From Arabidopsis thaliana (lineage: Eukaryota; Streptophyta; Magnoliopsida; Brassicales; Brassicaceae), in assembly GCF_000001735.4 (NCBI RefSeq), contig NC_003071.7, positions 18,761,443 to 18,825,442 on the forward strand: DNA of 64,000 bases. The letters run 5' to 3'. Shown here piece by piece: positions 1-14,212 of the stretch. The position numbers were made by a program, and so were the translations under genes. Numbering within the stretch: the first letter of the stretch is position 1; the number at the start of each line of letters is the position of its first letter. Under the pieces are notes generated by a model. That model did no database searches, had not been told where the DNA came from, and saw nothing but the letters and a program-made list of their open reading frames with translations.

Positions 1-3000
1 ATATGCATTTCTTCTTCCCTCAGTATTCTATGATGTAAAACAAGCAAATTGGGAAAAGTAATTGATTACAGCATGCGGAGATTTACAAGGTCAGAGAGAT
101 AAATATATCATACGTAGAAAGAGTTTTAGATGCAGATACCCCAAAATCAAAGAAGAAGTTTGAACGGTCAACCATAAAAAGTTCCAGGGCACTCCTTCTC
201 AGGAGATATCTGAGAAAGAAATAAACAAAGAAATTGATCATCAGTCATATCACTAATCCCGAATAAAACACAACTCCTACAGAAAGAGTAAAACTTAACC
301 GAAAAAAGTAATATTCAGCAACCAAGGTATGAAATTTTCATCTAAATGACTTGTTGGTGTTGGGTTTGTGGGCAATCAAAGTGCTTCAAAATTTTCATTT
401 CACTCTGTCAGGGAGTGCATTGAACAACAATAGGTATAAACTATAAACCATTCCTGATTTTCTTTTAGATGAAAATTCCATATCTTGGTTAGATAAAGAT
501 AAAAGTTCCAGATACTAAGCAGATAAATCATCTGAAAATATTAAAATGAAGTAGTGACTAGTGAATAGGAATATATGAGCTAAACAGAATTTTGATGATG
601 AAACTTTACCTCCGGCTATAAATCTGATGAAGAGAAGACATTGGCCAACTACGATCCTTTTCTTGATCACCTGATTGGGACTCATCTGAGTGATCAGCCA
701 AATTCTGGCTTTCTCTGTTGTCAACAATAAAATTTATTCTCCTTGTTGTAATCTGAGAAATGCACAGCAGGTATAATCAGCAATCCAAATGTCATACAAG
801 AAAAGCATATTTGGAAACATAAGCCAATTTCTGGTTTTCTATGATGTCTACATGCCACAATTCTTGACTTCACTTGGATCTAACCAATCTAACTAATCTA
901 GTTGATTATATCCAATTTTTCCTCTCTTTTCATGTTAGCTACTTGTAGAAAATCCAAAACATTCAGGTTGGTCTAACATACTTGAAAGGTTCCTTTCACA
1001 ACCCTTAGTGGCCGGACCATAGATGTTGGAAGTTCAAGAAGGATCCTTTCATCAAGTTCACTGGGAACAAAGCCAGGTGCTACTACTGAAGAATCTCGGA
1101 CCATTTCAAGGTCATTTGATGTTCGAGGATCACTGTTTCCTGCTGAAGTTCTGGATGCATGCTCATGTGACCCAGATATTCTCCCTTCATCCCTTTTATG
1201 TTCTTCAGCATTACCTTTGACATCAAGCTGATCACCCTCTCCATGTTCATCCTCTTCATACGCTATTTCCATTAATATTACTTCAGCAGCAACAACAGGA
1301 GGATTTGATTGAGAACCCTTGCTACCATTATCACTTTTTGTTTCTGTCTGATCGTCATAATCTGCTGCTGCCCCGTGATGATCAGTCCCAGAATAATTCC
1401 TCCTTATAGACTGTCTCATCCTCGAAAAGCTTTCCATAGAATCAAGTTTCCAGAAAACCTGCATGTTAAATGATATCACATTACTAAGAATTTTCTTAAC
1501 ATGTTTCAATTTTTCTTTTTTTAAACATGGCTTACGCGTTCAGGACTGCATATTCCATCTCCAAAAGGCCCAAAAAAGCATCGCATCTCTGCCAAGTAAC
1601 GAATTAGTTTTCGCCAAGCACGGCTTCCCAAGCATAGACGGTTTGCCGCTATGATATCATCTTGCATACGCCTATCAATCTGGTGAGAAGTTGAACCAAA
1701 AATGAGACTCCAGTATGCTCACAAAACCAATAAAATGTGACATAGGTGGAAAACAAACCTCTGATCTTTGCATGTTACGTGCTAATGCAAAACTCGCAAC
1801 AAGTACAGCAATAAATTTGTAGGACAAAGCATTAAAATCTTTTCCATAAACTGATTTTGTATCCACTGGTTGGAGACATTCCATCCACGCCACTCCCATA
1901 GCTTCAGAAGTGTTCCATCTCTGTAAACGCTCCATGTCACCGATATTCCTCCGCTGTGCAGATGTTGCCATTGCAACAGCGCTCAGACCTCTTCCTGAAC
2001 CAATCTTTGCATTCCGTTCAAGATCTCGTGCGGCTGCCAAAGCTGCCGCCTTTGCAGCAGCTTTGTCTCTTGGTCGAGGTGGTGCATTGTTGTTTGGAGG
2101 CTCCAGTGGTTTCTGGAAGCTTGAAAAGGTCTGAAGTTTCGCAGTCTTACGCTCAAGCATTGAAGAGTCTCGCCTAAGATGTGAAGGTGTAGGAGGTGGT
2201 GGTGCTTCCCAACCAGCTGCCCCTGCAGCTATCATTGCCAGAGACATTGCAGCAGGCGGTGAAGCAAAAGCAGCAGCCCACTCCGGAGTAACCATAGAAA
2301 GAGCACCCTAAACAGACAAATTTGGATAGCTCAATCTAATAACTCAAGCATAACAATATTGGTATCTCATCGACTAGAAATAAACAGTGGCCAATCTAGA
2401 AACATATAACTATGAAAGCAACTGAGGGAATGCAAACAGCTTTAAGCTACCTCAACGGGGAGCGCATCAGCAGCCAAGGCACGATCATCAACGACAAGGG
2501 GATTCATACCATCAGCAGTGGCAAGTTCATGAATGCCCGCCAAAAGTGGTCGCCATCTCCGGAGGACTGCAATAAATGGTGGTACAATAGCCTCTATATA
2601 CTGCTTACGAAGTGGTCTTCTGTCTCTGCTGATAGCATGCCATACCTACACAGATTTGTTCTGGAATCAGAAAGCGAAGAAAGACAATATGTATACACGA
2701 AGGACACTTGACGGCATCAGAAGAAAGACAATATATATACACACAGATGACAACTTTCCAATCGCAGCATGAGATTTGAGACCAGAATATCATTAAACAT
2801 GCCAATCTGATTATGGAAGACTAACCTCAGAATAGAGAACACATGCAGTAACCAGTACTCTCTGCCTCTTTGAATCGGATATTGGCATGTTTATGATAGG
2901 AGATAGCACACTGTGGGATAAGGAAAAAAAAGTCAAACTTCTCCTAATAAACAGCAGACCCAGGCCAAATATCCATTGTGGAACTAAAAGATTAAGCATT

Positions 3001-6000
3001 AGATACCATGTTATAAACTTCTGTGCAAATAATCCAATAGAAAATACTATATGAGATGTAGTCATCATCGTGAATGACCCACAAACGACTAATGGACACA
3101 ACTGAACTCAGAGCATCATAGTGTCCGCACCAGATTACGATGGTGCAAAAATGCTGAAACAAAGTATCTAAGCAGATGGATATCTAATTGTCCACGAAGA
3201 GAGAAACAAAATATTTCATTGAGTTTACCTCCACAATAAAGCTGATCGGGATTGTCGCATAGACATCTGAGAACCACTATCTAATGTAACTGAATTCCCT
3301 GAGGAGCGTTCAGAACTTAGATTTCTCATCAACATATTATCTTCGCCATAGTCTTCCTCCCTCATAGACAGAAGCACCATCCGCAGCATACATAAGAAAG
3401 GCTGATCACTGTCCAGCAACTGGTAGAGGGCTGTCATCCCTCCCATCCCCGTACCAGATCCTCCACCTATTCCAAGGCCACCTCCGAGTCCAGACTCATC
3501 TAATAGCAAAGCTTGAAGCATGGATACAGATTTTTTAACCAATGGAAGTTCAATCCAGTTTCCATGAGCATCTTTTTCTAAAGTAGATTTCCAGGAGTCT
3601 GAACCACTGCCACCACCACCAAGTGAACTGGGTTTAGAGGGAAGGCCAACACCATACCACAATCGACTCCTGTACTTCCAACCCTCAGCCAAATCCATGG
3701 CACAGCTGCCATATGAAACAAAAGCACATGAAACAGATTCATAAGGCTCAGCTGCAGAAGCAGCAGTAAGGCGCTCCATTGCGACTGCAGAAATCTGTCC
3801 ACTTGAATCAGCCATTGATGCGAGTATCTGAAAAAAGAAAGAAAAAATTACTTGAATTTTCTTAGCATAAAGAACATGGTGTTTACAAGAATCCCAAATA
3901 ACAAATTCAAATCTGATATTAAAAATGGCATGCTCGTAAAAGATACAATGAAAATAAAAAAGAGGTATTAACCAACAAGGATACGAATTAATCAGGACAT
4001 AAGAGAAACATGAACAGATCAACAGCATACAAAAATATGATTATTTCTAAGCGTGATTTCTTTAAAAGCACTTGATCATGACAAGAGAACCTGAGAAGCA
4101 AAATATTGGAAAGTCTAATTCAGAGAAATTAGGCATTTGAGAATGTTTTCCACTTACATCTAAAGGGACTTTCCCTGAATCACTTGACAGTGAAGCACGG
4201 CTGCTAGAAATCTCTGATGATTCTCCGATCGCTGTCAGTGTGCTTGTACGTTTTTTAAGAGGGGATGGAGAAGCAACTGCATTGGTTGCACAAGTCTGTT
4301 TGCTTTGTGACCGCAAATGATCTTCGACAAGCATCAAAATCACGATTGCATTTTCCACCAGAAAAACAGAAAGCTGAGCAGCATTTTCTGCTCCTGCTTT
4401 TGCATCCTTTGGTGCTAGACCCTCTGCAGCAACACCAGCAGCTGCTGCAGCAATAACTTGAGTCTGTTGAGGGAAAAAACGATTGTGTAGATAAAAATCT
4501 AGTTCTATCCCAGTATAACAAGACAGGCGAACACACACCACATGCTGGAATGGATAATCTGATATCACCAACAAAGCTTTACAGCATTGTTTTCTTGCAA
4601 GCAAACTCCCTGGAAATTTATCTATATTGTGCATTCGTAAGAAAACAGACACTCTACAATTTCCTTTATCAAGAACTTAAATAGCCATTTAATAGCTCAC
4701 TGGAAAAGGTCTTTCAAGGAAAGGAAGGAATTGGCGATCTATGGAACTATGGAAGGCATTAAGAATCTTAATTTCAATAATAAGAAGAAAAATCTATATA
4801 ATAATATATAAAAGACAAGAAAAAAAAAACGCAAGGAATACGTTACCTGAGCTTGCAGTTCTCTGGCAGCAAAGTCTAGCAATCCACCAAAAAGTCGTCT
4901 TTTAAAAATTGGTAGTGACTCCTCACGCCTTCAAAGAGTAGAAGATAAGAAAATTTTGACAGACTTCTCTCATACTTCTCAAAGCATATGGGAAGAGACA
5001 CTAGCGTACAATATCATCAGCTAGAGAAAGTGACTAAAAACGACATAGTTCAAAAAACCAAAATAGATGACAGTGCAAAAGGCTTGAAAAGGTGAGAACG
5101 TCATAAGTGGCTCAAGAAAAATAAGTCATTCAAAAATGTGAAAAAGAAAAAAAAAAGATGAAGAGGTACATGGAAAAAAAAATACCTAATTCTTTGCTCT
5201 CCAGTGCTGGAACCACCAACGATAGAAAGCCACTCTGCACAATGAATTGTAGCCTCGATATCCTGGGAGAAGGAAATAGATGATGCAAGTAATAATAATT
5301 GAAAACAATGTTGCTCGAAGAGGGCTAAAGTGTAACCCAATAGACAGTTAAGACAAAACTTTACCTTCCAACCATCTTTCTGGCGCATTGAATGTTCCAA
5401 CATTATGATCAAGAAGTTGTGAATCATATCTTCTACCTCACAAGAACCCACTGAAGCAGACTGCTTCCCTGCATCCTTCTGTGTACACTCAAAAGTCAGC
5501 AAAATTGGCAGAGCTGTTGGCACTTCTTCTACAACTTACCAGCTAACAATGTAGATTATTCACTCTTTAAGAGTTGCGCACATAACTCGGCGCAGTTATA
5601 CTACAACAATTAAAAGGTTTAGGTTCTAAGGTTGATGAGTACCTCATAGTTCGAGATCAGTATCTCCAAGATCCACTCAGGCCACTCTTCCATTGTTGTC
5701 AGACTGCTTCTATTTTCCGGATGACTGCAAGCCAAAAAAAGAAGATCCTGACATACAAACAGAAAAGAGCGAGATCAGAAAGTCATTGAATGAAGAGGAA
5801 CTGGACAGGTGAACGCTTTCAGAATAAAAGGTCCAGACAACTAATCTTAAGTTTTATTATATTTCATGACAGCTGTTTGGAAACAAAAATGGTCATAATA
5901 TTTCCTAGTATAGTTATACTAACCCAGGGTTCAGAATATCTCAAGCATCTTTACAAGGACATTTGTTCCTTGACACACAGTCGGGAAATATTTCAACTAT

Positions 6001-9000
6001 GAGATATACCTGAAGTGCTCGGCTTTGTAGAGCCTTAGATGCAGATGGTAGAGACCGCAGGAGGACTAACAAAAGTTGGGAATGTTCAAAGCGATGACCT
6101 GAATCGTAAAAGTTAAGGCCATCTTCTGTTGACGAAGCATTGATCTGCAAGAAAGTACATGTGATAGCAATAGTTTTAACTTCACACCAAAATCTTCAAG
6201 AGTAATTGATATAGACCAATTATATTGCTGGCATATGAATTTGAACCGCACAATAGCCGTAGCAAATCATGATAGTCAATATATGGTATCAGATAGCATT
6301 TCAGAGAGCCGTTTTGAAACCAACTTTTATCAAAGTTACACACCTTTGTAAAATTTCAAAAACCAAGTAGAAGGTTTGAAGCGAAAGAACCATGCAAAAA
6401 CACCCCAACATTTTCTATATATAAGAAACGCTATATGCTCCCACTTCTTTCTACCCAAGTCATAGTAAGTACAACCATGAAAATCAGAAAGAAACCCAAT
6501 ATACTTTTCAATCGGATTGTTAGTAAGAAAAATTAAACAAAATGGGATATCAAGAACATGCCATACCGAGGCCCCAAGCAAAGTTGTATAGACGTTGTCA
6601 GTCATCAGCCTGTTTGGAGCAGCTTGAAATGCCTTCAGCAAAGCAAATAGAAGCAATGCGACTTTATCATCAAACATTGTTCCACCATTTTCATGGAGCC
6701 CACTACCCAGGATGTTACTTGTCACATCAGAACGGGCATCGAAATCAAATGTTAGGTGCCCACTAGAAATTAAAGCACCAATCAATCTGATGATCCCAAC
6801 CACAACAGCATCGCTATTGTCAACATTGTACACGTTATTTCTTGCACTATCAGCACTTATTGAAAGACTTATACCACCAATTTCAGCTGATAGTCTCTCA
6901 GTATTTATGGAATTGGAGATGGAAACTGAGTCACTATCACAAACGACAGGTGTGGAACCATGCTCCTTTTCTTGTCGAACTGACTCTGGTACATTCAGAG
7001 ACCCAACATTATCATCCTCAACAGAATTTCCATCAGGACCAGGAAGGTCAAAGCCAATCTCATTATCGTGTGGATTGGAATCCAACTGTTTTACCGAACC
7101 AGACTCGTTGTACGGACTCTTTTCACTTGGATCAGTCGATGACCTTTTTCCACTCCTACCCATAGCTAAAACATTATCCTCACCAGTTTTAGCTTCTCTC
7201 TGCAGCAGAACAAGAAGTGTTTCTATACCACCAGACGTTATAAATACCTCTGCAAACATCTGAGCTCTTGCAGCATTCGGCTGTACAACCAACCTATACA
7301 TAAGGTGTAATACCCTCGCAACCTAAGAATATCAAAAAGTTGGACGTGTCAGACAGCACGTATTTTTCAATTAATTTGGTAATTGCACCTACCAACACAG
7401 ACGAGTGCAATCTGTAAGACCATTCTCTCTTGAAATGACCCACATTTCACCATGCAGACCATTATAAGATGGTTTTCTAGAATTCATATACATAATCTGA
7501 CTACGGAATAACGGAACTAGTTTAATTAGTAATAGTGCAAGCAAACTACAAACGGCGGATGCATTGGCATTGAATTTGCAATGAACCTAAGATATTAGAA
7601 GTGCAACACACTTAATAATCAACAAGAATATGTCACTCAAGACAAACAATACTGGAATAGGGAGTATACAAAAATTGGAAAAAGAAACTAACGGTTGGCC
7701 ACTAGGTTATTAATCCAAAGTAAAAAAGAATTTTACTTCTCCATTTTAGTTGTTTAATTGAAGGGAAAAACAGTTCTTACCTGATTTGGCTGTGGGCTGT
7801 CAATTATGAAACCAAGTAATCGACGGAGGTCATCAGCAGCTAAAGAAGGAGATGCTGCTCCCATTAGAAGTTCAATAATCACCAGAAGTTCATCAATCAG
7901 AGCATTGAGTTCCCCCATTTGACGCGTATTCCCATCAAGAGGAAAAGTGGTCTCAGAATCCTTCTCAGAAATCATCCAATAGCATCTTCGACAGCCATCT
8001 AGAAGCAACTGAATAGCTTCGGCATCCCTCATAGCTGTTGCTTCAGTGAAAACCATATCTTGAAGGGATGACAATAGCTTCTTTTGGAGTCCATAATTGC
8101 ACAGGCTCCATATTTTCAAATCTAATAAAAGCGTACGAAAGAGCTGCACTTTGAGAACATGATTGATCTTCTGAGATTGGCAAAGCGAAACAATGGCAGC
8201 AACTAGCTCCTCTTCTCCTACTCCATCATGCTTCCTGTCAAGGGATGCAAGTGAGTGTAGAAGATAACTCAGAATTCTAGCAAGAATCTCGGGTCCCTGA
8301 GTACGACACAACTCTTCATTGTTCCCAGGATGTTGAATAGCGACTGACATAATTCTAAATACAGGTGCAGCAAGTGTAACTGTGGACAAAGACAGTGGAA
8401 GATTTCCAAGACATGGCTCCAAGCTATCTTTATGCACACTGCTTACGGTCAAAGGAAGCAGGGACATGGGTCCTCCATAAGCTAAGGCCCAGAAAGACTC
8501 CACTGGCTTCATTCTCGTTGCAACATGGACTTGTCCAAGGACCTCAGCTGGTCGCCTTAGAGTGCCTTGACGAAGAAAAAAAAAAGTAAAACAAAAAGAT
8601 TAGTTCAAACTATATCAAAACTGGAAATGATTGATTCCGATTCTCGACCAGAAACAAAATGACGGAAGGAAATCATGAAGGGAAAAGAAGACCACAGATA
8701 GAGAGAATAAGCAAATCAAAGTACATAACAAATCAACCATGACAATCTGATAGCATATCAACATTCATGGGAATTGCACGTTTTCACTTTTAAAGAGCAT
8801 TTGATAAGAAAAAAGGAGTATAAATATACGCACCTGCTGCTCCAGAAAGTGAAGCATCTGGACAAAATCTCCCACTTAGCAGACAAGGGTGGTAAAGCAG
8901 GTGGGTATATCCTCCAATATCTGCATCCAAAATACTACTTTCTTCTGCCTTATTACGTACATAGTCATTTGTAGCTAGCCAAGGAAGGCCTGCCCCATTG

Positions 9001-10787
9001 CCAAAACAAGGCAAAACATCTCCACCTCTAGACGCCAAACGCGCCATTCTCTCAGGACCAATCGGTTCCTTAAATATATAAACTGGTCCCATCTCTGCAA
9101 ACAAAGGACATTGACGACGGCGACGTTGTAGACCAGCCATAGTAGGAGGAGGATTTGTGCCAATGCAACAGAAAGAAAGGGGCTTGGATATACGAGGAAA
9201 ATCAAAAGGACGACTTTCATACAAGGATCCATCAATATATAATCGTAGTTCACTCTCTGCTTTCCCCAGAAGTCCTTGCTTGCAGCTATGCTCAAGACCA
9301 ATAAAATACCAACATTGAGGCTTAAATGCATGAGTAAAATGCAGCGAAGACTTTCTTCCTTTCCCACTACCACTCTCAACCACCAGAAATTGAGCGTGGA
9401 AATATGCTTCTATTCCCTGATTATCAGCGGACAAAAAGCTGAACAAACGTGGCATATGAGCAGTGCCTTCACCAGCAAGCGCACTCGCAGCCGCTGCAGC
9501 TGACATTGCGGATGTTTTCCCTGACTTGGCTGCTGCGGCAGCAGCAATTGCAGCTGCCGCAGTTGCAGCATTTAATGTGTCAGCAAATGATTCAATATAG
9601 ATCCATGTTGCAAATGCGTAGCCATTGGTAAAGGGCCAACGACTTTCTCCGGGACCAAGTAACCCAGAGCTTTCACCATCAAATTCAAAAGTACAAGCAG
9701 GCCCCCTTGATTCCTTTCCACTCATTGCCTTCTCCAAAGCAAGCATCAACGGACTTGACCAGGCTGTTGTAATTGCGGCTTTTATAACTTGAAGCCACCT
9801 GTGTAAATCATCGACACTAAGGGAGTGCCCGGCTAAATGTTGAATACATAGTAGCAAAATAGCAGCAGCATTCCATTTCATATCAACGTCCTTGGAAATT
9901 ATCGCTTCCACTGATCGCAACAAAACTCCTAATAACCCTGCCGTGGAACACATAGCTCTATTTCTCGTGCATGACCGTAAAATAACAAGCAAACCCCGAA
10001 CCATGCGAGTCCTGGGGGACATAAAATTTACGTTATCACCTAAACCAGGAAGCCAAGGAATAAGCTCCCCAGAAACAATAGCAGCACGGGAATTTAACAT
10101 GACACTAGGAGGGTTGCTATCTTCATCCTCTTCAAAACTCTCAACTCCACCCATGGTGGCAATAAGTGAATCAACAACAAGGAAAGCAGTGGCCTCTGAC
10201 TCCTCTCCACAGCCAAAATTCTCAATACCACATACAACATTCTTTAGTTTGTCTAAGCTTTCAGGCTTCCCCATGATGGCTGAATCCACAAGATGCAGTA
10301 GCTCTGGAGAAACATTTGGAACAGTGGCCTTTGGCTTGGGCTTCTGCGGGGAATGAACAGGGGAATATCCAGATTCTGGATGGTGGACAGAATCCAGACT
10401 AGTTTCAGAAAGGGACTGCTGCATGGAATAAGCTGCCTCTCTCTCAGGTCCAGGGCTAGAAAGTCGGTCACTTTGCACATCGTCCATAGGCATGAGATCA
10501 TACATCTCCTGAGTCCCGGATAATTGATAAGTAACTACTTCAGTGCCACCAAATGAAGACCTCCCATGATCAGAATTTGAAAAGCTTCCAGGTTCCTGAA
10601 GGTCACCCTGAGATTCATTCGCAGCCTTTTCCTGATCTCCCAGAGAAACTTGTTCAAAATCATCATCCTTAAAGGCTCTATCAGCTGAACTGATCCCTTG
10701 CAAAGTCGTATCAAATGCCTCTATCCTATTGTGCAAAGGATTAGCTATATCAGCTTCAGGGAGCTTTCTTTCATCATCGTCTTCCAT
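1..10787 (-). CDS. BCHC2: BEACH-family protein BCHC2 (At2g45540-like), N-terminal 2201 residues; 3' part beyond window
   Basis: Giant cytosolic scaffold of the BEACH (LYST/neurobeachin-like) family, which acts in membrane trafficking and RNA-granule processes. I read 18 exons, 5' to 3': 8834-10787, 7781-8565, 6567-7322, 6010-6144, 5643-5747, 5365-5478, 5186-5262, 4847-4928, 4158-4463, 3229-3827, 2826-2910, 2451-2645, 1759-2307, 1536-1679, 982-1458, 610-752, 140-209 and 1-27, the last running off the window. Phases close exactly. The start is the ATG at 10787 ([14 protein letters not shown]). Seen: an acidic N-terminus; a concanavalin-like/LamG stretch around residues 380-570 interrupted by an Ala-rich segment; a long armadillo-like middle; and a PH-BEACH module ending at about residue 2192 ([14 protein letters not shown]). 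The BEACH and WD40 domains must lie outside the window. Gene family is near certain; the BCHC2 name is from memory. Confidence 0.93.
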
Positions 10788-10838
10788 TCTATAAACTTAT
10801 GGAGAGTACAGACATTCACAGCGTTTTCTCACCCTCCA

Positions 10839-11460
10839 CCTGTTACACAGAGCAAAAGTTGAGCTTCTGAGAAAAATGCATCTGACACTGATGAAGATGA
10901 GAACTAAAGTCGACACTGTGATTGAACCAAATAAACCTGCAAAAATGCATCTGAACCAATGATCCATATATATACTCACTTGGATCTACTAAATTTAACA
11001 TATACAGCATCAAAAATCTGCAAAAGGAGCTCAAAAATCTTCAGAAAACAATCAATTAGAAGATTCTCTGTCAGATCTCAGAGAGGATCGATTTTGAAAA
11101 TCATAAGAAAATTACATTCCGAGTGTATCATCTAGAACTATGAAAGGATAAAATGCTTATAGAAATCAATGCCGGGAGAGAGTACGCACGGATCGGACCG
11201 GAGAAATGTTCGGAGATGATGAACCAATGAATGGAAGCGAATCGGAAGCTCAAACAAATCTGGACGGAATCTCTATCCGCCGACGGCGCAACGAGAGCTT
11301 GGAAGACGGAGAATGCGTAAGATTCCAGAGGACGACGAAAGTAAAGAGAGGTGAGACGACGATCGGAGAGAGACTAGCGAAAGGAGGCGACTTGGGCGCG
11401 CGGGAGAGAGAGAAAGAAGAGAAGAGAGATTGTGGTTTTTTACTGATTTGGGATTTTAGC
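10839..11460 (-). other. BCHC2 5' leader with a probable 5'-UTR intron, and proximal promoter
   Basis: Upstream of the BCHC2 ATG the minus strand shows a good acceptor (a pyrimidine tract then CAG, exon resuming at 10839) and a GTGCGT donor ending at 11189. A leader intron of about 350 bp (10840-11189) is therefore likely. The purine/pyrimidine-rich stretch at 11290-11440 probably holds the first untranslated exon and transcription start. The plus-strand open frame at 11206-11469 is low-complexity Glu/Arg-rich sequence in this leader and is not called as a gene. The intron is inferred from splice consensus only. Confidence 0.5.
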
Positions 11461-11469
11461 AACACATAA

Positions 11470-12098
11470 AAGTCAATTAACACTAAAGTTTTCATTTAAT
11501 TCCTTTTTAAGTATTTTGCTATTCATGTCAACACAAATTTATTTCTTTTTACTACTCTCAGTAAAGTGATTCATTTATTTACTTCAATTTTTTCCCAACA
11601 GTAAAGTGATTCATTTATAAATCTTTTTTTTTCCAACAATTTCATTTACAGTATAAATCTTTATCTTAGACATTAGACAAGGATGCAAAAAAAACAAAGG
11701 TCTACCATACACAAGTGTTTAAGAAAAAAAGAAAAAGAAATTAATATTTTCTTAACCTAAAAATTAATAATAATATTTTTTTACACTAAAGTCTAAACCA
11801 AACAACAAATCATCTTTCTATTTTTTCTTTAGCACAACCATCAATTTAGATTGATAACTAGTCATAGTAATTTTTTAATTGAAAATTTGTAATAACTTAT
11901 GGGCTTTAAATTTACCTAAAAGATATACATAGGCCCAATACAAATCTGGATACTGGATACCTTGACTTCTTCAGGCCTTACCCATTTCATAAGAAGAAAA
12001 CTTTTAACCGAGAGAACACAGCGTTTTAGATGATTTTGTTTTATTTTTATCACAAGGGTTTGAGCAATTTAAACAAACAGAGGAAAGTATTACAATGG
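11470..12098. other. Intergenic, BCHC2 promoter / CYP76C4 3' flank
   Basis: AT-rich sequence with homopolymer runs. It must contain the upstream part of the BCHC2 promoter and the 3' UTR of CYP76C4. I see no coding potential or structured repeat. Confidence 0.6.
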
Positions 12099-14212
12099 CT
12101 AATTAATGGTCTGTTTCTTTACGGGAATGGCATATAACGTGTTGGTCCTGTGTAATGTGATACCAAAGGTCTCGTCCATATCCAAGTCCTCTGAAACGAC
12201 ACCGTTAGGAAGCTTCCAGTCAAAGGAATAAAGAAGAGAAGCAAGCATAAGAGACACTGTTTTCACAGCCAAAGGCAATCCCGGACATATTCTCCGTCCT
12301 CCTCCAAACGGTGTAAGCTCATAATCTCTACCTTTCACATCAATATCTTTCCCCATAAACCTCTCTGGCTCGAACTGGCTCGGATTCTCCCATACGCTTG
12401 GGTCTCGTCCTATGGCCCACACATTCACTAGAACCTGAGTATCTTTAGGCACCATGAACCCAAGAACCTCCACATCTGATTCCGCTTTTCGTGGGACTAG
12501 TAGCGGAGCAGCCGGATGTAACCTAAAAGTTTCCTTCACAACCGCTTGTAAATATGGCAATCCTGAGATATCTGACTCTTGCACAACACTGTTTTGACCT
12601 AACACACGATCCATCTCTGCCTGAGCTTTTACCATCGTTTTAGGGTTTCTAAGTAACTCTGCCATTGCCCACTCTAGAGTACTAGAGCTTGTATCTGTGC
12701 CAGCTGTAAACATATCCTGAAATACAATCATATATAAATAAGTGAGCTTGACATTGTGGAACCGTATATAAAGATTCATGTGGTTTCATCTCAAGACATT
12801 GATAAAAAGAACATAACATTGCGAAACCGTATTCAAGATGTCTTTATATGATCAAGTCATATTTTTGACATTTCCGTCTCAAGATTTGTTGGAAGATTGC
12901 GAGTAATGAAATTTCATCTCAAAACGAATGAACAGAAAATTGACTACAATCTTGATTATCTGCAAGCTGGTAGAACTTACCAAGAGTAGGTGTTCAATAT
13001 CGTTATTGTCGAGCTCTGCTTCATCTCCTTCGTTGAGGATGAGAAGCGAATCCAAGAAATCTCTGTTGGAAACATCTTTAGAGTAATTCCCTAATGATTT
13101 TTCTGCTATTTTAGCATCCATGAACCCACGGAAAACCCTAAACAACCTCTCCGTCAGACCCCTCATTGCCTTCCTATTACCTTGTAGGTCAAGAAACCCC
13201 ATAAATGGAAAGTAGTTAGCAGCGTCTGGTTTCCCAGCAGCTTCCATGGCACCAATCACCGTGTCCTGAAATTCGTTGGATTTTTTCGAGTCATAGCTAC
13301 CGAGATCAACCGAAAACAGAATGTTGGATATGATATTAAGAACTGTGGTGTAGGATGCACGAGAAATATCAACTGCTTCTTTTCTCTCGCTGCTTTCATT
13401 CATGAAGCTTACAAGCTCTTGCACTTTCTTCATCCGCAGAGCTTTAGTGGCTTCGGTACGCTGCGGTGAGAACATGAGAGTCACTGACAGTTTTCTCAAC
13501 ATCCTGAGACAAATCATAACAGCGATCCATTATACTCTAATTGGTGTCTTTGTTACGTTTGCGTTTATGTTTGAAGATTAACAATTGGAACACCTCAAGA
13601 CAACACTCTAAAGTTTTTACTCGTTACAAGCGTCAATAAACCGTAATTTCGACTAAGATTGTATCCAAAAACAGTTGAATTTATTAGAAACCGACAAACC
13701 GTAATAAAATTATTAATTATGTTTACGTACAAATACAAAATTTTAGTTTAAACAAGCATTTGAAAATTGTTAAACTAAATACGAAGTGGTAAAAGAAAAA
13801 TGAAATTAGGTTTGTACCTCCAACGAGCGGACGACGGAGGAAGCCAGATGACGGAAACTTCTTCGTGACCAAAGCACCGTATAGAGTCATTGGACTTACG
13901 GCCAGACAAGATTTGGTCGTGTGTTCTTAGTACTTCTCTTGCAGCTTCTGGTGAAGTTATGACGACTGAGTTTAGACATCCAAACTTAAGACTCATGATT
14001 GGTCCATAAATTTTTGCGAGGTCAGCGAATGAGCTGTGCGGGTTTTTACCGACTTGGTGAATGTTTCCGATAATCGGTAATCGTGGAGGTCCAGGAGGCA
14101 GCGTGGCGGCTCGGCCAGAACTCCGTCGGGATCTTGCGGTTGTCGAGATGAGGAAACATGATGAGATAAAGCAAAAGAGGAGAAACAGAGCTTGCCCTGA
14201 GATGATGTCCAT
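12099..14212 (-). CDS. CYP76C4: Cytochrome P450 CYP76C4 (At2g45550-like)
   Basis: ER-anchored class II P450. The CYP76C subfamily hydroxylates monoterpenols (geraniol, linalool) and some phenylurea herbicides. Three exons: 13818-14212, 12981-13503 and 12099-12716, giving 511 residues. Seen: an N-terminal hydrophobic anchor (residues about 7-25), the proline-rich hinge [13 protein letters not shown], the I-helix AGTDTSSST (residues 311-319), the K-helix ETFR (E368, R371), the PERF motif FEPERF and the heme loop [11 protein letters not shown] with the ligand at C450. It is the most downstream copy of a four-gene head-to-tail array, and its intron positions match those of CYP76C1 and CYP76C2. 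Member assignment rests on order and length recalled for the A. thaliana cluster. Confidence 0.95.

Noticed and set aside
6712-7263. 183-residue plus-strand open frame inside BCHC2
   Set aside because: It lies antisense to an in-phase exon (6567-7322) with matched splice sites and has no protein-like features.
9892-10356. 154-residue plus-strand open frame
   Set aside because: Antisense shadow of BCHC2 exon 1, which has the coherent BEACH-family sequence.
11206-11469. 87-residue Glu/Arg-rich plus-strand frame
   Set aside because: Low-complexity purine-rich leader/promoter of BCHC2 on the other strand.
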